Shown: piece after piece, positions 47,100 to 56,207 of the stretch
Numbering within the stretch: position 1 is the first letter of the stretch
How the letters are laid out: every line of letters begins with the position of its first letter
Program-made: the position numbers and the translations under genes
Origin: Corynebacterium suranareeae
GTDB taxonomy: Bacteria; Actinomycetota; Actinomycetes; Mycobacteriales; Mycobacteriaceae
Reading direction: 5' to 3'
NCBI RefSeq assembly: GCF_002355155.1
Contig: NZ_AP017369.1
Span: 3,162,001-3,226,000, forward strand
DNA length: 64,000 nt
Notes under the pieces: generated by a model
Database searches by the model: none
The model's input: the letters and a program-made list of their open reading frames with translations, nothing else
Told to the model about the DNA's origin: nothing

Positions 47100-47377
47100 T
47101 GTTGTGACTCACCTCTTTTGTGTTTCTCTAGTGATTCTTTAAGTGCTTGCGAAGTGGATTTCGCCGGTGCTGGCCTGTGCACCGGATCGTCTTGGCCGTG
47201 GTATTTCACTTCAAAAACTCGGGTGCAATCCGCACACAACCATGCAAATTCTGTCTGCTCATCGGGGAAAAGAACTTCTCCCGCACAGTATGGGCAGTAC
47301 AAAGGGTGGTTGCGGTTAGGATTGGGGGCTCTTCTCAGACTCAAACCAAGTCTTCCTCTGCTGCCCTTTGCACCCAT
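47096..47377 (-). CDS. cysX: Small zinc-ribbon/ferredoxin-like protein CysX
   Basis: A protein of up to 93 residues with two CxxC pairs (LYCPYCAGE at about 27 and WLCADCTRV at about 47), which can hold an Fe-S cluster or zinc. In the C. glutamicum operon CysX is proposed as an electron carrier for CysI. The start at 47377 lies inside the cysI 3' end (37-bp overlap); a shorter start downstream cannot be excluded, because the first 20 residues are basic and poorly conserved in type. Confidence 0.85.
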   Translation of the reverse strand: MGAKGSRGRLGLSLRRAPNPNRNHPLYCPYCAGEVLFPDEQTEFAWLCADCTRVFEVKYHGQDDPVHRPAPAKSTSQALKESLEKHKRGESQQ

Positions 47378-49026
47378 TCGCGGAACTGTTCACCTTCATG
47401 GCGCTGCTCCTTGAAGTGGGTAACCACGCGAGTGACGTACTCTCCTACTTCATCAGCGATCACCTTGTGGCCTTTAAGCTTGCGACCAAAGTTAGGGTCC
47501 AAGTTCATGGAGCCGCCCAGGTGTACCTGGAAACCTTCCACGCGGTTGCCATCAGCATCGGTCACGGTTTGGCCCTTGAATCCGATATCGGACACCTGGG
47601 TGCGTGCGCAGGAGTTTGGGCAACCGTTCAAAGCAATCTTGATGGGGACATCCAAGTCGCCGATTCGCTCTTCCAGTTCGTCGACAAGCTCAATTGCCCG
47701 TGACTTGGTGGTGGCGTGGGCGAGCTTGCAAAATTCCAGGCCGGTGCAAGAAATGATGCCGCGGCGGAATTCAGAAGGTGAAGAATACAGTCCGATTTCA
47801 TCCAGGTCACGTGCAACGGTGGTGAGGTTTTCCCGCTCAATATCCAGGAAAAGCAGTTCCTTTTCCGCAGTGGTACGAATCCGGGTGATGCCGTGCTTTT
47901 CAGCGACATCAGCGATCTGGATCAGCTGTTCACCAGTGGTGTGTCCAACGGTTGGCTTAACACCCAGGTAGAACTTGCCGTCCTTTTGAGGGTGAATACC
48001 AATGTGATCACGGTAGCCAGGGTTGGTGGTGATCTCTGGACCATCGATGAGCTTGCGCTCAAGGTACTCGGTTTCAAGCACCTCTCGGAACTTCTCAATG
48101 CCCCACTGTGCAACAAGGAACTTCAAACGAGCACGGTTGCGCAGACGACGGAAACCGTAATCACGGAAGATACCGGCAACACCGGCCCATACTTCTGGAA
48201 CCTCATCAAGAGGAATCCACGCACCAAGAGGCTGCGCAAGCATTGGGTTGGTTGAAAGTCCACCGCCCACAAAGCACTCAAAACCTACACCGTGTTCTGG
48301 GTGTACGGAAGGGACGAAAGAAATGTCCTGGATTTCGTGCGTGACATCCTGGCGCTGGTTACCAGTAATGGCGGTTTTAAACTTACGAGGCAGGTTATGG
48401 AACTCTTCCTTGTCCAGGTAGCGCTCACGAATCGCATCAATAGCCGGGGTGGCATCAATGAGCTCTTCAGCGGCAACACCAGCAACTGGGGAGCCCAAAA
48501 TAACACGAGGAACGTCACCGCAACCAAGCATGGTGCTAAGTCCCACTGACTCTAATTTCTCCCAGATCGCAGGAACATCTTCGATGCGAATCCAGTGCAG
48601 CTGAATATTCTGACGATCCGTAAAGTCCGCAGTAGAACGAGCATAATCACGAGAAATCTCGCCCACAGCACGCAGGCGTTCCGGTGAAGCTAATCCTCCA
48701 TCGAAGCGCACGCGCATCATGAAGTACTCATCCTGCAGCTCACTATCAGGAACCTGACCGGTTAATTCACCACCCAGGTCCTGCTTGCGCTGGGTATAAA
48801 TACCCAACCACTTAAAGCGTGGGGCAATATCGTCCGGAGCGATAGAAGAAAAACCCTGCTTGGAGTAAATATCAATAACCCGCTGCTTTACAGCAAATGC
48901 GGGTTCATCTTGCTTAACTTCCTCTGCATGGTTCAGCGGCGCAGTGCCGTCGATTTTCCATTGGCCTTCGGGCTTAGGCTTTCTGGCTGGACGCGCTGGC
49001 CGAGCACTTCCGGTTGTTGTTGTCAT
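47341..49026 (-). CDS. cysI: Ferredoxin-type sulfite reductase CysI
   Basis: A 561-residue siroheme and [4Fe-4S] enzyme that reduces sulfite to sulfide with six electrons. The cluster/siroheme ligands appear as C-x5-C in IISCTGLEFCKLAHATTK (about 420) and C-x3-C in ALNGCPNSCARTQ (about 465). The ferrodoxin-like repeats with RFKWLGIYTQRKQ and DFTDRQNIQLHWIRI are typical. It is the first gene of cysIXHDNYZ. A McbR box upstream (49211-49226) predicts repression when sulfur is plentiful; CysR activation is known for this operon. Confidence 0.96.
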   Translation of the reverse strand: MTTTTGSARPARPARKPKPEGQWKIDGTAPLNHAEEVKQDEPAFAVKQRVIDIYSKQGFSSIAPDDIAPRFKWLGIYTQRKQDLGGELTGQVPDSELQDEYFMMRVRFDGGLASPERLRAVGEISRDYARSTADFTDRQNIQLHWIRIEDVPAIWEKLESVGLSTMLGCGDVPRVILGSPVAGVAAEELIDATPAIDAIRERYLDKEEFHNLPRKFKTAITGNQRQDVTHEIQDISFVPSVHPEHGVGFECFVGGGLSTNPMLAQPLGAWIPLDEVPEVWAGVAGIFRDYGFRRLRNRARLKFLVAQWGIEKFREVLETEYLERKLIDGPEITTNPGYRDHIGIHPQKDGKFYLGVKPTVGHTTGEQLIQIADVAEKHGITRIRTTAEKELLFLDIERENLTTVARDLDEIGLYSSPSEFRRGIISCTGLEFCKLAHATTKSRAIELVDELEERIGDLDVPIKIALNGCPNSCARTQVSDIGFKGQTVTDADGNRVEGFQVHLGGSMNLDPNFGRKLKGHKVIADEVGEYVTRVVTHFKEQRHEGEQFREWVQRAAEEDLV

Positions 49027-49210
49027 GGGGAGTTAGTCCTTAAAAAGCTTGTGAGGTACATGTCACTCGATTTGATCTATCCGCAAACTTAGACGTACCG
49101 ATCTGTCTAGACCAACCATTAGATTCATACCCCAATTTGGAATAGTGAAGTTTTGACTGGGATAAATGGCTTGAACTGGGGTTATTAGGATTGGTTCACC
49201 ATGAATATAA

Positions 49211-49226
49211 TAGACCGACCTGTCTA
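49211..49226. promoter_or_regulatory. McbR operator between cysI and fpr2
   Basis: TAGAC-N6-GTCTA matches the McbR consensus perfectly. It lies 185 bp upstream of cysI and 183 bp upstream of fpr2, so it can act on both. A longer-spaced TAGAC-N10-GTCTA pair occurs at 49090-49109. Confidence 0.85.
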
Positions 49227-49295
49227 GAATTTTGTGGTGATTTGAATTTAATTACAGAAAAATCTTCGCAATGTCGTATTTCGCTGCTAGGTTTA

Positions 49296-49311
49296 CAGAC
49301 CAAGCGGTCTA
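49296..49311. promoter_or_regulatory. McbR-like operator near fpr2
   Basis: CAGAC-N6-GTCTA has one mismatch to the McbR box and lies 98 bp upstream of fpr2. A leader hairpin GCCTC...GAGGC (about 49358-49380) follows it. Confidence 0.65.
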
Positions 49312-49408
49312 GGAAAGTGAAACAGCCTGGACTTTAAGAACAGTAAAAAGACCCTTGCCTCCTTTTAATAAAGAGGCTTGAGGCTTACCGAAAGGCAACT
49401 TCCAAACA

Positions 49409-50782
49409 ATGACAACTCCCCTGCGCGTAGCCGTCATCGGAGCTGGCCCAGCTGGCATTTACGCATCCGACCTTCTCATCCGCAATGAAGAGCGCGAAGT
49501 GTTCGTTGACCTTTTCGAGCAAATGCCCGCACCTTTCGGACTCATCCGCTACGGTGTTGCACCAGACCACCCACGCATCAAGGGAATCGTTAAATCCCTC
49601 CACAACGTTCTAGACAAGCCACGCCTGCGCCTTCTAGGCAACATCACCATCGGCCGCGACATCACCGTTGAAGAACTCCGCGACTACTACGACGCCATCG
49701 TCTTCTCCACCGGCGCCGTTGCAGACCGCGACCTTAATATCCCAGGCATCGACGCAGAAGGCTCCTTCGGTGCCGGCGAATTCGTTGGCTTCTACGACGG
49801 CAACCCACGCTTCGAGCGCTCCTGGGACCTATCTGCAAAGTCCGTAGCCGTCATCGGTGTCGGAAACGTTGGCCTCGACGTAGCCCGCATCCTGGCCAAG
49901 ACCGGCGACGAACTCAAAGTCACCGAAATCTCCGACAACGTCTACGAGTCCCTCAAAGAAAACAAAGCCACCGAAGTGCACGTTTTCGGACGCCGTGGCC
50001 CAGCACAAGTTAAGTTCACCCCACAAGAACTCAAAGAACTCGACCACTCCCCAACCATCAACGTGGTTGTTGACCCAGAAGACATCGACTACGACGCGGC
50101 CTCCGAAGAAGCCCGCCGCGCATCCAAGTCCCAAGACCTGGTCTGCCAGATCCTGGAACAGTACGCCATCCGCGAGCCAAAGGATGCTCCACACACCCTG
50201 CAGATCCACCTCTTTGAAAACCCAGTCGAGGTTCTTCAAAAAGACGGCAAGGTTGTTGGACTTCGCACCGAACGCACCGCACTCGACGGCAACGGTGGCG
50301 TAAACGGAACCGGCGAATTCAAGGATTGGCCAGTTCAGGCTGTCTACCGCGCAGTCGGCTACAAGTCTGACCCAATCGACGGCGTGCCTTTCGACGACCA
50401 AAACCACGTTATCCCGAACGATGGCGGACACGTTCTTACCGCTCCAGGTGCAGAACCAGTCCCAGGACTCTACGCCACCGGCTGGATCAAGCGCGGACCA
50501 ATCGGCCTGATCGGCAACACCAAGTCCGATGCCAAGGAAACCACCGACATCTTGATCAAGGATGCCATCGCCGGCGCACTGGAAGCTCCAAAACACCAAG
50601 GTGAAGAAGCCATCATCGAACTTCTTGATTCCCGCAACATCCCATTCACCACCTGGGAAGGCTGGTACAAGCTTGATGCCGCAGAGCGCGCACTCGGTGA
50701 AGCCGAAGGCCGCGAGCGCAAGAAGATTGTTGATTGGGAAGAAATGGTCCGCCAGGCCCGCGAAGCTCCAGCAATTGTCTAA
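49409..50782 (+). CDS. fpr2: Ferredoxin/adrenodoxin NADP+ reductase Fpr2
   Basis: A 457-residue flavoprotein of the adrenodoxin-reductase (FprA) family. VAVIGAGPAGIYASDLLI (about 6-23) binds FAD and VAVIGVGNVGLDVARIL (about 147) binds NADPH; the C-terminal GLYATGWIKRGPIGLIGNTK is characteristic. It is expected to supply electrons via ferredoxin to CysI, which is divergently transcribed, and the two share McbR boxes. The ATG at 49409 follows AAAGGCAAC. The gene ends at a strong hairpin. Confidence 0.94.
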   Translation: MTTPLRVAVIGAGPAGIYASDLLIRNEEREVFVDLFEQMPAPFGLIRYGVAPDHPRIKGIVKSLHNVLDKPRLRLLGNITIGRDITVEELRDYYDAIVFSTGAVADRDLNIPGIDAEGSFGAGEFVGFYDGNPRFERSWDLSAKSVAVIGVGNVGLDVARILAKTGDELKVTEISDNVYESLKENKATEVHVFGRRGPAQVKFTPQELKELDHSPTINVVVDPEDIDYDAASEEARRASKSQDLVCQILEQYAIREPKDAPHTLQIHLFENPVEVLQKDGKVVGLRTERTALDGNGGVNGTGEFKDWPVQAVYRAVGYKSDPIDGVPFDDQNHVIPNDGGHVLTAPGAEPVPGLYATGWIKRGPIGLIGNTKSDAKETTDILIKDAIAGALEAPKHQGEEAIIELLDSRNIPFTTWEGWYKLDAAERALGEAEGRERKKIVDWEEMVRQAREAPAIV

Positions 50783-50804
50783 AGCATTCTAGCTTTTGGA
50801 TGAG

Positions 50805-50833
50805 TCCCCGCCTCGACTTAATCGAGGCGGGGA
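50805..50833. terminator. Terminator of fpr2
   Basis: TCCCCGCCTCGA (50805-50816) pairs with TCGAGGCGGGGA (50822-50833) over a 5-nt loop with a T-rich tail. It overlaps the 3' end of the next convergent gene. Confidence 0.9.
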
Positions 50834-51039
50834 TTTCTGCTTTCTGTGCTGCGGGTTTCTATCCTACGTGGCCGATTTACTACATACACCAACGCAGCAA
50901 GCGCAAGACCAGCAAAAATAAACCCAATTGCTGATAGGGCACTGGAGTGCATGATGCCGATATACATTCCGGTGAGAACTCCCATTAAGAAGACAATGAG
51001 AGCTTTAACAAAGGCCTTTCTTTGAATCTCTTCTTTCAT
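50818..51039 (-). CDS. Small two-helix membrane protein
   Basis: A 73-residue protein with two hydrophobic segments (about 13-33 and 36-56; ALIVFLMGVLTGMYIGI and ALSAIGFIFAGLALAALVYV) and a basic, Arg-rich C-terminus. No family is recognised. I prefer the ATG at 51039 with AGGGTGG upstream over the GTG three codons earlier. Its last codons form one arm of the fpr2 terminator, so the gene end is constrained by that hairpin. Confidence 0.7.
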   Translation of the reverse strand: MKEEIQRKAFVKALIVFLMGVLTGMYIGIMHSSALSAIGFIFAGLALAALVYVVNRPRRIETRSTESRNPRLD

Positions 51040-51129
51040 GGCAACCACCCTGTTCGTTATATCTCTATCTCCAAAGTTACCGTCGCCTCACCCAAATTCA
51101 AGCAATTAACTTAAGTTTTCACATTTTAA

Positions 51130-51154
51130 GCCAGACACCTTGTGGTGCCCGGCT
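51130..51154 (-). terminator. Terminator of the PhnB-like gene
   Basis: AGCCAGACACC and GGTGCCCGGCT form a stem with one or two mismatches over a 4-nt loop, just past the stop at 51160 on the minus strand. Confidence 0.55.
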
Positions 51155-51159
51155 TGAGG

Positions 51160-51576
51160 TCAGCCACCAATATTGAACATCCAGTGGGTACCAAAACGAT
51201 CTTCCAACGCACCGTAGATTGCACCCCACGGAACAGCTTCCAAAGGCATGGTCACTTTTCCGCCCTCAGACAGCTTGTCCCAGTAGCCACGAATTTCTTC
51301 CTCTAGCTCAACGCCACCAGTCAGCGACAACGGCGTATCCTCGCCTTTCATCCGCTGCATCATGTGTGGGATATCGCTTGCGAACAGGAGCTTCTTTCCA
51401 TCCACGAGCAATTCAGCGTGCATGATCTTATCGGCATCATCACCGATTTCTCCCTCAGAATGCATGGCAGAAAACGGCATCATCTGAAGCTCACCACCAA
51501 AAACTGTTTGGTAGAACTCCATTGCTTCTTTGGCATTTCCATTGAACTGTCGGTATGGGGTGAGATCGGCTTTCAT
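51160..51576 (-). CDS. PhnB-like glyoxalase-fold (VOC) protein
   Basis: A 138-residue protein of the vicinal-oxygen-chelate fold, PhnB-like group. LTPYRQFNGNAKEAMEFYQTV (about 5-25) opens the first unit, and the closing AIYGALEDRFGTHWMFNIGG is the family end. The HAELLVDG motif carries a metal-site-type residue. Members are structural cousins of glyoxalase and bleomycin-resistance proteins; the reaction is unknown. The ATG at 51576 with GGAAGG upstream is preferred over the longer frame. Confidence 0.85.
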   Translation of the reverse strand: MKADLTPYRQFNGNAKEAMEFYQTVFGGELQMMPFSAMHSEGEIGDDADKIMHAELLVDGKKLLFASDIPHMMQRMKGEDTPLSLTGGVELEEEIRGYWDKLSEGGKVTMPLEAVPWGAIYGALEDRFGTHWMFNIGG

Positions 51577-51689
51577 CGGATTCCTACCTTCCAAACGGGA
51601 GCAATATTTGTGACCCACACTACTCCAGGATGCCTGTGGCAAGTGGAAATACTGAAAAGAGTTGGTTCAAGTTTTAATTCATAACGTGA

Positions 51690-52015
51690 TTAGAGATGCT
51701 TGGTCGCCAGGTGAAATAGGCCCTAACCGTCGACTTAATCATTAGATCGTCGGCTGGGTTTTAGCGATCTGTTTGGTGCAGTTTCCAAAACCGTCATATC
51801 CGACCAAACCCATAGGCGGTCTAAAGATCCTTGGTCGCTAGATCAAATTTGCAGGCATATATCCCGGCGTACGCGACCAAAACCTGCTTCGGGGTAAGCG
51901 TTTTTGGTCGCTAGGTGAAGTGAGCCCCAGTATGAGGAAAAAGGTCCAGAAAAGTGCCGCCACTTGAATCGCTTCTAACACCCTTTTAGACCTTCCAGGG
52001 ATACAAATAATAAGT
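51690..52015. repeat. Intergenic cluster of TTGGTCGC repeats
   Basis: TTGGTCGCYAGRTSAA-type units occur at 51700-51716, 51831-51847 and 51904-51919, and inverted GCGACCAA at 51873-51880 makes hairpins with two of them. A TCGCTTCTAA/ATACAAATA block at 51966-52009 matches the repeat at the window start and at 37.15 kb. No gene is visible from 51643 to 52020. Confidence 0.55.
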
Positions 52016-52023
52016 GCACAAAA

Positions 52024-52058
52024 CAGACAACCCGTAGCTTTGGGCTACGGGTTGTCTG
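52024..52058. terminator. Terminator of tctCBA
   Basis: CAGACAACCCGTAGC (52024-52038) pairs with GCTACGGGTTGTCTG (52044-52058) around a 5-nt loop: a 15-bp perfect stem, 16 bp past the tctA stop. Confidence 0.92.
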
Positions 52059-52074
52059 CTATATATACGAACTT

Positions 52075-53607
52075 TTAAGCGTCGATGGTTTCTAGTTGAG
52101 AAGTCAGGTGCTTACGACGACCACGGATAGCGGTCACGATGCTGATCGCGATGAAGATGGCAAGTACTCCGTACAAAGACCAGGTGATTGGGCTGGAGAT
52201 AAGGATGGAGAAATCACCAACCGAGGACAGCAGTGCGTCGCGGAGGGACGTCTCGGCCAAAGGTCCAAGAACCATACCGATCATTAATGGTGCCAGTGGG
52301 TAACCATAACGGCGCATGATCAACGCCACGACACCAATACCGAGCAGCATGAGAAGGTCAAACACCGCACCAGAGGTGGCGTAGATGCCCAATCCACAGA
52401 ACAAAGCAATACCGGAGTAGAGGTAATGGTTTGGGATGAGCAGGAGCTTTGCCCACAGCTGGGCGAAAGGAAGGTTGATAAACAGCAGCACGATCATTGC
52501 GATGAAGAAGCTGGCAAGCAGTGCCCAAACAAGTTCAGGGTTGCGATCGAAAAGCAGTGGTCCTGGCTGGATTCCGTACTGACGGAATGCCGCCAACATG
52601 ATGGCTGCGGTTGCTGATACTGGCAACCCTAAGGCAAGAAGCGCACCCATCGCCATACCCGTTGTTGCGTTACCTGCAGCTTCTGGAGCTGCTAGTCCGC
52701 GGATCGCGCCCTTGTCACCGAACTGTGGATTTTTGCGCCTTTTATCCAACGCACGTTCTGTGGAGAACGCTAGGAAGGTGGGAACTTCAGAGCCACCAAC
52801 AGGGATCACGCCAAAAGGCAGGCCAATGATAGTTCCGCGTGCCCACGCTGGTGCTGCTTCTTTAAACTCAGTGCCACTTAGCCATGGGCGACCTGCGGAA
52901 CGAGTTTCCAGATTTGTCTTGTCACGACGGGAACGGGCTGCCACGTAGAAGACTTCTCCCAGTGCCAAAATCGCGACGGTGACAGTAACGAGGGAGATGC
53001 CGTCGAAAAGCTGTGGTGCCCCGAGCGTGAAACGCTCGATGCCGGTAACCGAATCGATGCCGATGGTTGCAATGCCGAGGCCGAAGATAAGGGACGCAAG
53101 TCCCTTAAACACCGAGTCGGAGACCACCGATGAGGTGGCGACGAACGCGAAAAGTGCCAGCGCAAAGTACTCGGCGGGGCCGAATACGGTGGACAGTTCC
53201 GCCAGGGTTGGTGCGAGGAAAACAACAATGAATGAGGAGACGATACCGCCGATGAACGCGCCGATAGCAGCGGTGGCGAGCGCTTGCGGTGCACGTCCAT
53301 TAAGCGCCATGCGGTGGCCTTCGAACGTCGAGGCGATCGCCGATGCCTGGCCCGGAGTGTTCATCAAAATGGCCATGGTGGAGTCGCCAAAAAGACCACC
53401 GAAATACACGCCGGAGAACATGATAAACGCCGCGGTTGGATCAAGTGCGAACGTCATAGGCAGCAGCAATGCCACCGCCATTGAAGAACCCAGACCAGGC
53501 ATAACGCCCACTGCGGTTCCGAGCAAACAGCCAACAATAACCCAGAGAAGGTTCATTGGCGATAATGCGCCGGCGAAACCTTCCATTAATAGGGACAAAA
53601 CATCCAT
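52075..53607 (-). CDS. tctA: Tripartite tricarboxylate transporter, large membrane subunit TctA
   Basis: A 510-residue membrane protein with about twelve hydrophobic segments, the transport core of the TctCBA citrate system. The N-terminal GTAVGVMPGLGSSMAVALLLPMTF motif, GGLFGDSTMAILMNTPGQASA and the later PVGGSEVPTFLAFSTER are hallmarks of the family. In C. glutamicum TctCBA takes up citrate (and related tricarboxylates). It shares one base with tctB. Confidence 0.95.
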   Translation of the reverse strand: MDVLSLLMEGFAGALSPMNLLWVIVGCLLGTAVGVMPGLGSSMAVALLLPMTFALDPTAAFIMFSGVYFGGLFGDSTMAILMNTPGQASAIASTFEGHRMALNGRAPQALATAAIGAFIGGIVSSFIVVFLAPTLAELSTVFGPAEYFALALFAFVATSSVVSDSVFKGLASLIFGLGIATIGIDSVTGIERFTLGAPQLFDGISLVTVTVAILALGEVFYVAARSRRDKTNLETRSAGRPWLSGTEFKEAAPAWARGTIIGLPFGVIPVGGSEVPTFLAFSTERALDKRRKNPQFGDKGAIRGLAAPEAAGNATTGMAMGALLALGLPVSATAAIMLAAFRQYGIQPGPLLFDRNPELVWALLASFFIAMIVLLFINLPFAQLWAKLLLIPNHYLYSGIALFCGLGIYATSGAVFDLLMLLGIGVVALIMRRYGYPLAPLMIGMVLGPLAETSLRDALLSSVGDFSILISSPITWSLYGVLAIFIAISIVTAIRGRRKHLTSQLETIDA

Positions 53608-54173
53608 TAGAAGCCACCACCCAAAAGTCCGGAAGGAAGATTAAGTCCAAGTCCAACGTCGAATCCGAGGTAGACGATCGAACTCATCATGAAAGCAACC
53701 AGCACATCAAAAGCTGGGCGCTTGGAACCAAAAGCCCTCGTCATTGTCCAAAACAGCAATGTTCCAGCCAAAATCCAGCCAAGATATGGAAGCAGCACCG
53801 CGAACGCTAGGAAGCCACCGATGGCCCATGCGAGTGAGACGTAATCGGAATGGAATTTCCAACTGCGCCCCGAATGATTTTCAGGGTGCATGGGATATTT
53901 GATGGTCTGGATGGTCAAAGCCACCGCGACCAAGAGTCCCGCGATGCCAAGAATTGTTGGGAAGAATCGAGGTCCTGGGAACGATGCACTACCGACATCC
54001 ATCTTGAGGACACCGATTAGTAGGTACAGGCTAAAAGCTGTGAGGATCACCGGCATGATGAGACCAGATCGGCCCTCCCACCTGGTGCCTTCACCTACTG
54101 GGCGTGGGCCAGGTAGTTGATGAGATTCCGGGATATCAATGTAAGATTCGCCGGATTGTTCCGTGACGTTCAC
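53607..54173 (-). CDS. tctB: Tripartite tricarboxylate transporter, small membrane subunit TctB
   Basis: A 188-residue protein with four hydrophobic segments, the small membrane subunit. GLIMPVILTAFSLYLLIGVL and SFPGPRFFPTILGIAGLLVA are the conserved first half. TctB anchors the assembly next to TctA. The gene shares one base with both neighbours, so translation is fully coupled. Confidence 0.92.
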   Translation of the reverse strand: MNVTEQSGESYIDIPESHQLPGPRPVGEGTRWEGRSGLIMPVILTAFSLYLLIGVLKMDVGSASFPGPRFFPTILGIAGLLVAVALTIQTIKYPMHPENHSGRSWKFHSDYVSLAWAIGGFLAFAVLLPYLGWILAGTLLFWTMTRAFGSKRPAFDVLVAFMMSSIVYLGFDVGLGLNLPSGLLGGGF

Positions 54174-55177
54174 TAGCCCATCTCCTTAAATAGCTGGTCA
54201 ATGCGGTCAATTTCTTCTTCCACGAACTGATCTAGTTCTTCACCTTCAAGTGGCGCGCTCATCCAGTAGTTGCGCTCAACTGCGGATTTCCACTCAGCTG
54301 TCTCGACAGATTCAGCAACGATTGCTCGAAGTTCCGCGATCTGCTCATCGCTTAAACCAGGAGGGGCAAACATGGCTCGCCAGTTGGTCAAAGTCACGTC
54401 ATAGCCTTGTTCCACCAGCGTTGGAATATCAGAGCCGGGGAGACGTTCTTGTGCAGCAATGCCCAAAACCTTGAGTCGACCGGCTTCTACCTGCGGATAC
54501 ATATCAGCAAAGCCACCGGTTGAGGCTTTTGCCGTTCCGTTGAGCAACGCCTGGATTGCCTCGCCACCACCATCAGAAGGAATAAATGTGGTCTGTTTTG
54601 GATCGATGCCTGCAGAAAGAGCAATCTCTGTCATGACCAACTGGTCAAAGGATCCACCACCGGTCCAAGACACTCCCGCTGGATCTGCTTTCCAACCTTC
54701 AATGAGCTCTTCAAGAGTGTTGTACGGAGAATTCGCTGGCACTGTGATGATGTCAAACTCTTCCACCACACGAGCAATCGGAGTGACATCCTGGATTTGC
54801 GCAGGAGTGCCGAACTGAATTTGGGCTGCAATATGTCCGGTTCCACCCACCATCAACGTGTTTGGCGCGGTCATGGTGGACAGTTTGCCCAAAGCGATGG
54901 TTCCACCAGCTCCAGGGATGTTGACCACCTGAATATTGTTCACGATCTTATTCACGCGCATGGCCTGCTGCTGCTCACGCTGGAAGGTATCCCAGCCACC
55001 ACCTGCCGCTGCAGGAGCAACCAACGTCATGTTGGATCGAATGTCTTCACCACCCGATGCGGACTGGATGGAGAAAAACGCAGCGATTGCAGTAATAACA
55101 ACTGCTGCGATGCCTACAACAATTTGTTTAACTCTAGATTGCGCAGAGCTTCCGGGCTCTGCTCCTACTTCGGCCAT
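54173..55177 (-). CDS. tctC: Tricarboxylate-binding protein TctC
   Basis: A 334-residue extracytoplasmic solute receptor (Bug/TctC family). A signal-anchor segment (about 19-36; IVVGIAAVVITAIAAFFS) is followed by the binding protein fold with VVNIPGAGGTIALGKLS (about 92) and PTLVEQGYDVTLTNWRAMFA (about 265). It catches citrate outside the membrane for TctAB. I chose the ATG at 55177; upstream residues of the longer frame have no family similarity. A GlxR-like site lies at 55270-55285. Confidence 0.9.
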   Translation of the reverse strand: MAEVGAEPGSSAQSRVKQIVVGIAAVVITAIAAFFSIQSASGGEDIRSNMTLVAPAAAGGGWDTFQREQQQAMRVNKIVNNIQVVNIPGAGGTIALGKLSTMTAPNTLMVGGTGHIAAQIQFGTPAQIQDVTPIARVVEEFDIITVPANSPYNTLEELIEGWKADPAGVSWTGGGSFDQLVMTEIALSAGIDPKQTTFIPSDGGGEAIQALLNGTAKASTGGFADMYPQVEAGRLKVLGIAAQERLPGSDIPTLVEQGYDVTLTNWRAMFAPPGLSDEQIAELRAIVAESVETAEWKSAVERNYWMSAPLEGEELDQFVEEEIDRIDQLFKEMG

Positions 55178-55269
55178 GTTGGGGGAATCCCTCTCGGTCG
55201 GAATACTGTTCGGATTATTGAAGTTCGGACTTTTGATCCGGCTTTTGGACAACAAACTTGTGACACTTA

Positions 55270-55285
55270 GGTGACTCACATCACC
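55270..55285. promoter_or_regulatory. GlxR-like box upstream of tctC
   Basis: GGTGA-N6-TCACC is a symmetric variant of TGTGA-N6-TCACA. It lies 93 bp upstream of the tctC start. Weak match; the rest to 55481 shows no gene. Confidence 0.4.
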
Positions 55286-55481
55286 AGATCACTGTGGTGT
55301 GGAATACACTAAATGGCTTGCTGTGAATCCGAAAAGTGATTGCCAGGACTTTTTGAAATTCACCCCCGATCAGAGTGTTTAAACTCATTGACCTCGATAT
55401 ATGATTATTTACCTCACTTTAAATCATTTAGATCATGCCGGATTGTGCGGGATTGTGACCTACTCTAGCTAGGGGTGTGAG

Positions 55482-56204
55482 CTAGGACTCCCTCGTTACA
55501 TCAACCATGTACTCAGCAATTCCTTCGGGATCTTCAAAAAAGTCACGTAACGCCCGAAAACCAGTTGTCGCTTCAAGCTCAAATCCTCGGTGCAGTTCGC
55601 CGGAGGTGTTGAACTCCCAAATTTCCGCCCCCGGAATGGCCATCAATACCGGTGAATGCGTCACGATGATAATCTGCGAACCGTTCTGAGCCAACAAACT
55701 CAACTCTGCCAAAATGGCCATCTGTCGGATAAACGACAGCCCCGCCTCCGGCTCATCCATCAAATACAATCCCTTACCCACAAAGGCATGTTGCACAATG
55801 TGCATCACGGATTCCCCATGTGACATGTGGTGTAGATTCACCCAACCTGGCGCTTCATTGCCCTGCCTACCGGCAACGTTGTAATAAGTTTCTGCACGCA
55901 AGAAGTAACCCTTCATGGGTTCTTTACCTGTGTGAGCTTTCGCCACAGTTTGCAGTGGGTTTTCATAAGGATTGAATTTTCCGGTATACGCCCCACCTGT
56001 TGCTTGGAAACCCGCATTCACAGCAATTGCTTCCAACAACGTTGATTTACCCACACCGTTTTCCCCGGTTATCACAGTAATCGGAGCCCGGAAATCCAGT
56101 ACCCGTTTCTCCCTCAACACCTGGAATGCAGGAACATCCTGCGTCCATGAAGCAGCAACTCCCCCGTACTCAAGCGCTGCAATATCAGTGATAAACGGCA
56201 ACAT
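55482..56204 (-). CDS. AAA-family ATPase, first of a tandem pair
   Basis: A 240-residue ABC/RecF-like AAA ATPase without membrane domain. ITGENGVGKSTLLEAIA (about 42-58) is Walker A, HHMSHGESVMHIVQ (about 130) replaces the ABC signature, and GLYLMDEPEAGLSFIRQM (about 150) is Walker B; IIIVTHSPVLM holds the switch histidine. It is clearly paralogous to the next gene, 3 nt upstream, with the same motifs in the same order. Substrate and partner are unknown; family relatives are annotated as ATP-binding subunits or DNA-repair-like ATPases. Confidence 0.85.
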   Translation of the reverse strand: MLPFITDIAALEYGGVAASWTQDVPAFQVLREKRVLDFRAPITVITGENGVGKSTLLEAIAVNAGFQATGGAYTGKFNPYENPLQTVAKAHTGKEPMKGYFLRAETYYNVAGRQGNEAPGWVNLHHMSHGESVMHIVQHAFVGKGLYLMDEPEAGLSFIRQMAILAELSLLAQNGSQIIIVTHSPVLMAIPGAEIWEFNTSGELHRGFELEATTGFRALRDFFEDPEGIAEYMVDVTRES

Positions 56205-56207
56205 TGT

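Noticed and set aside
49829..50599. 256-codon frame opposite fpr2
   Set aside because: Antisense to conserved reductase motifs; sequence has no domain signature.
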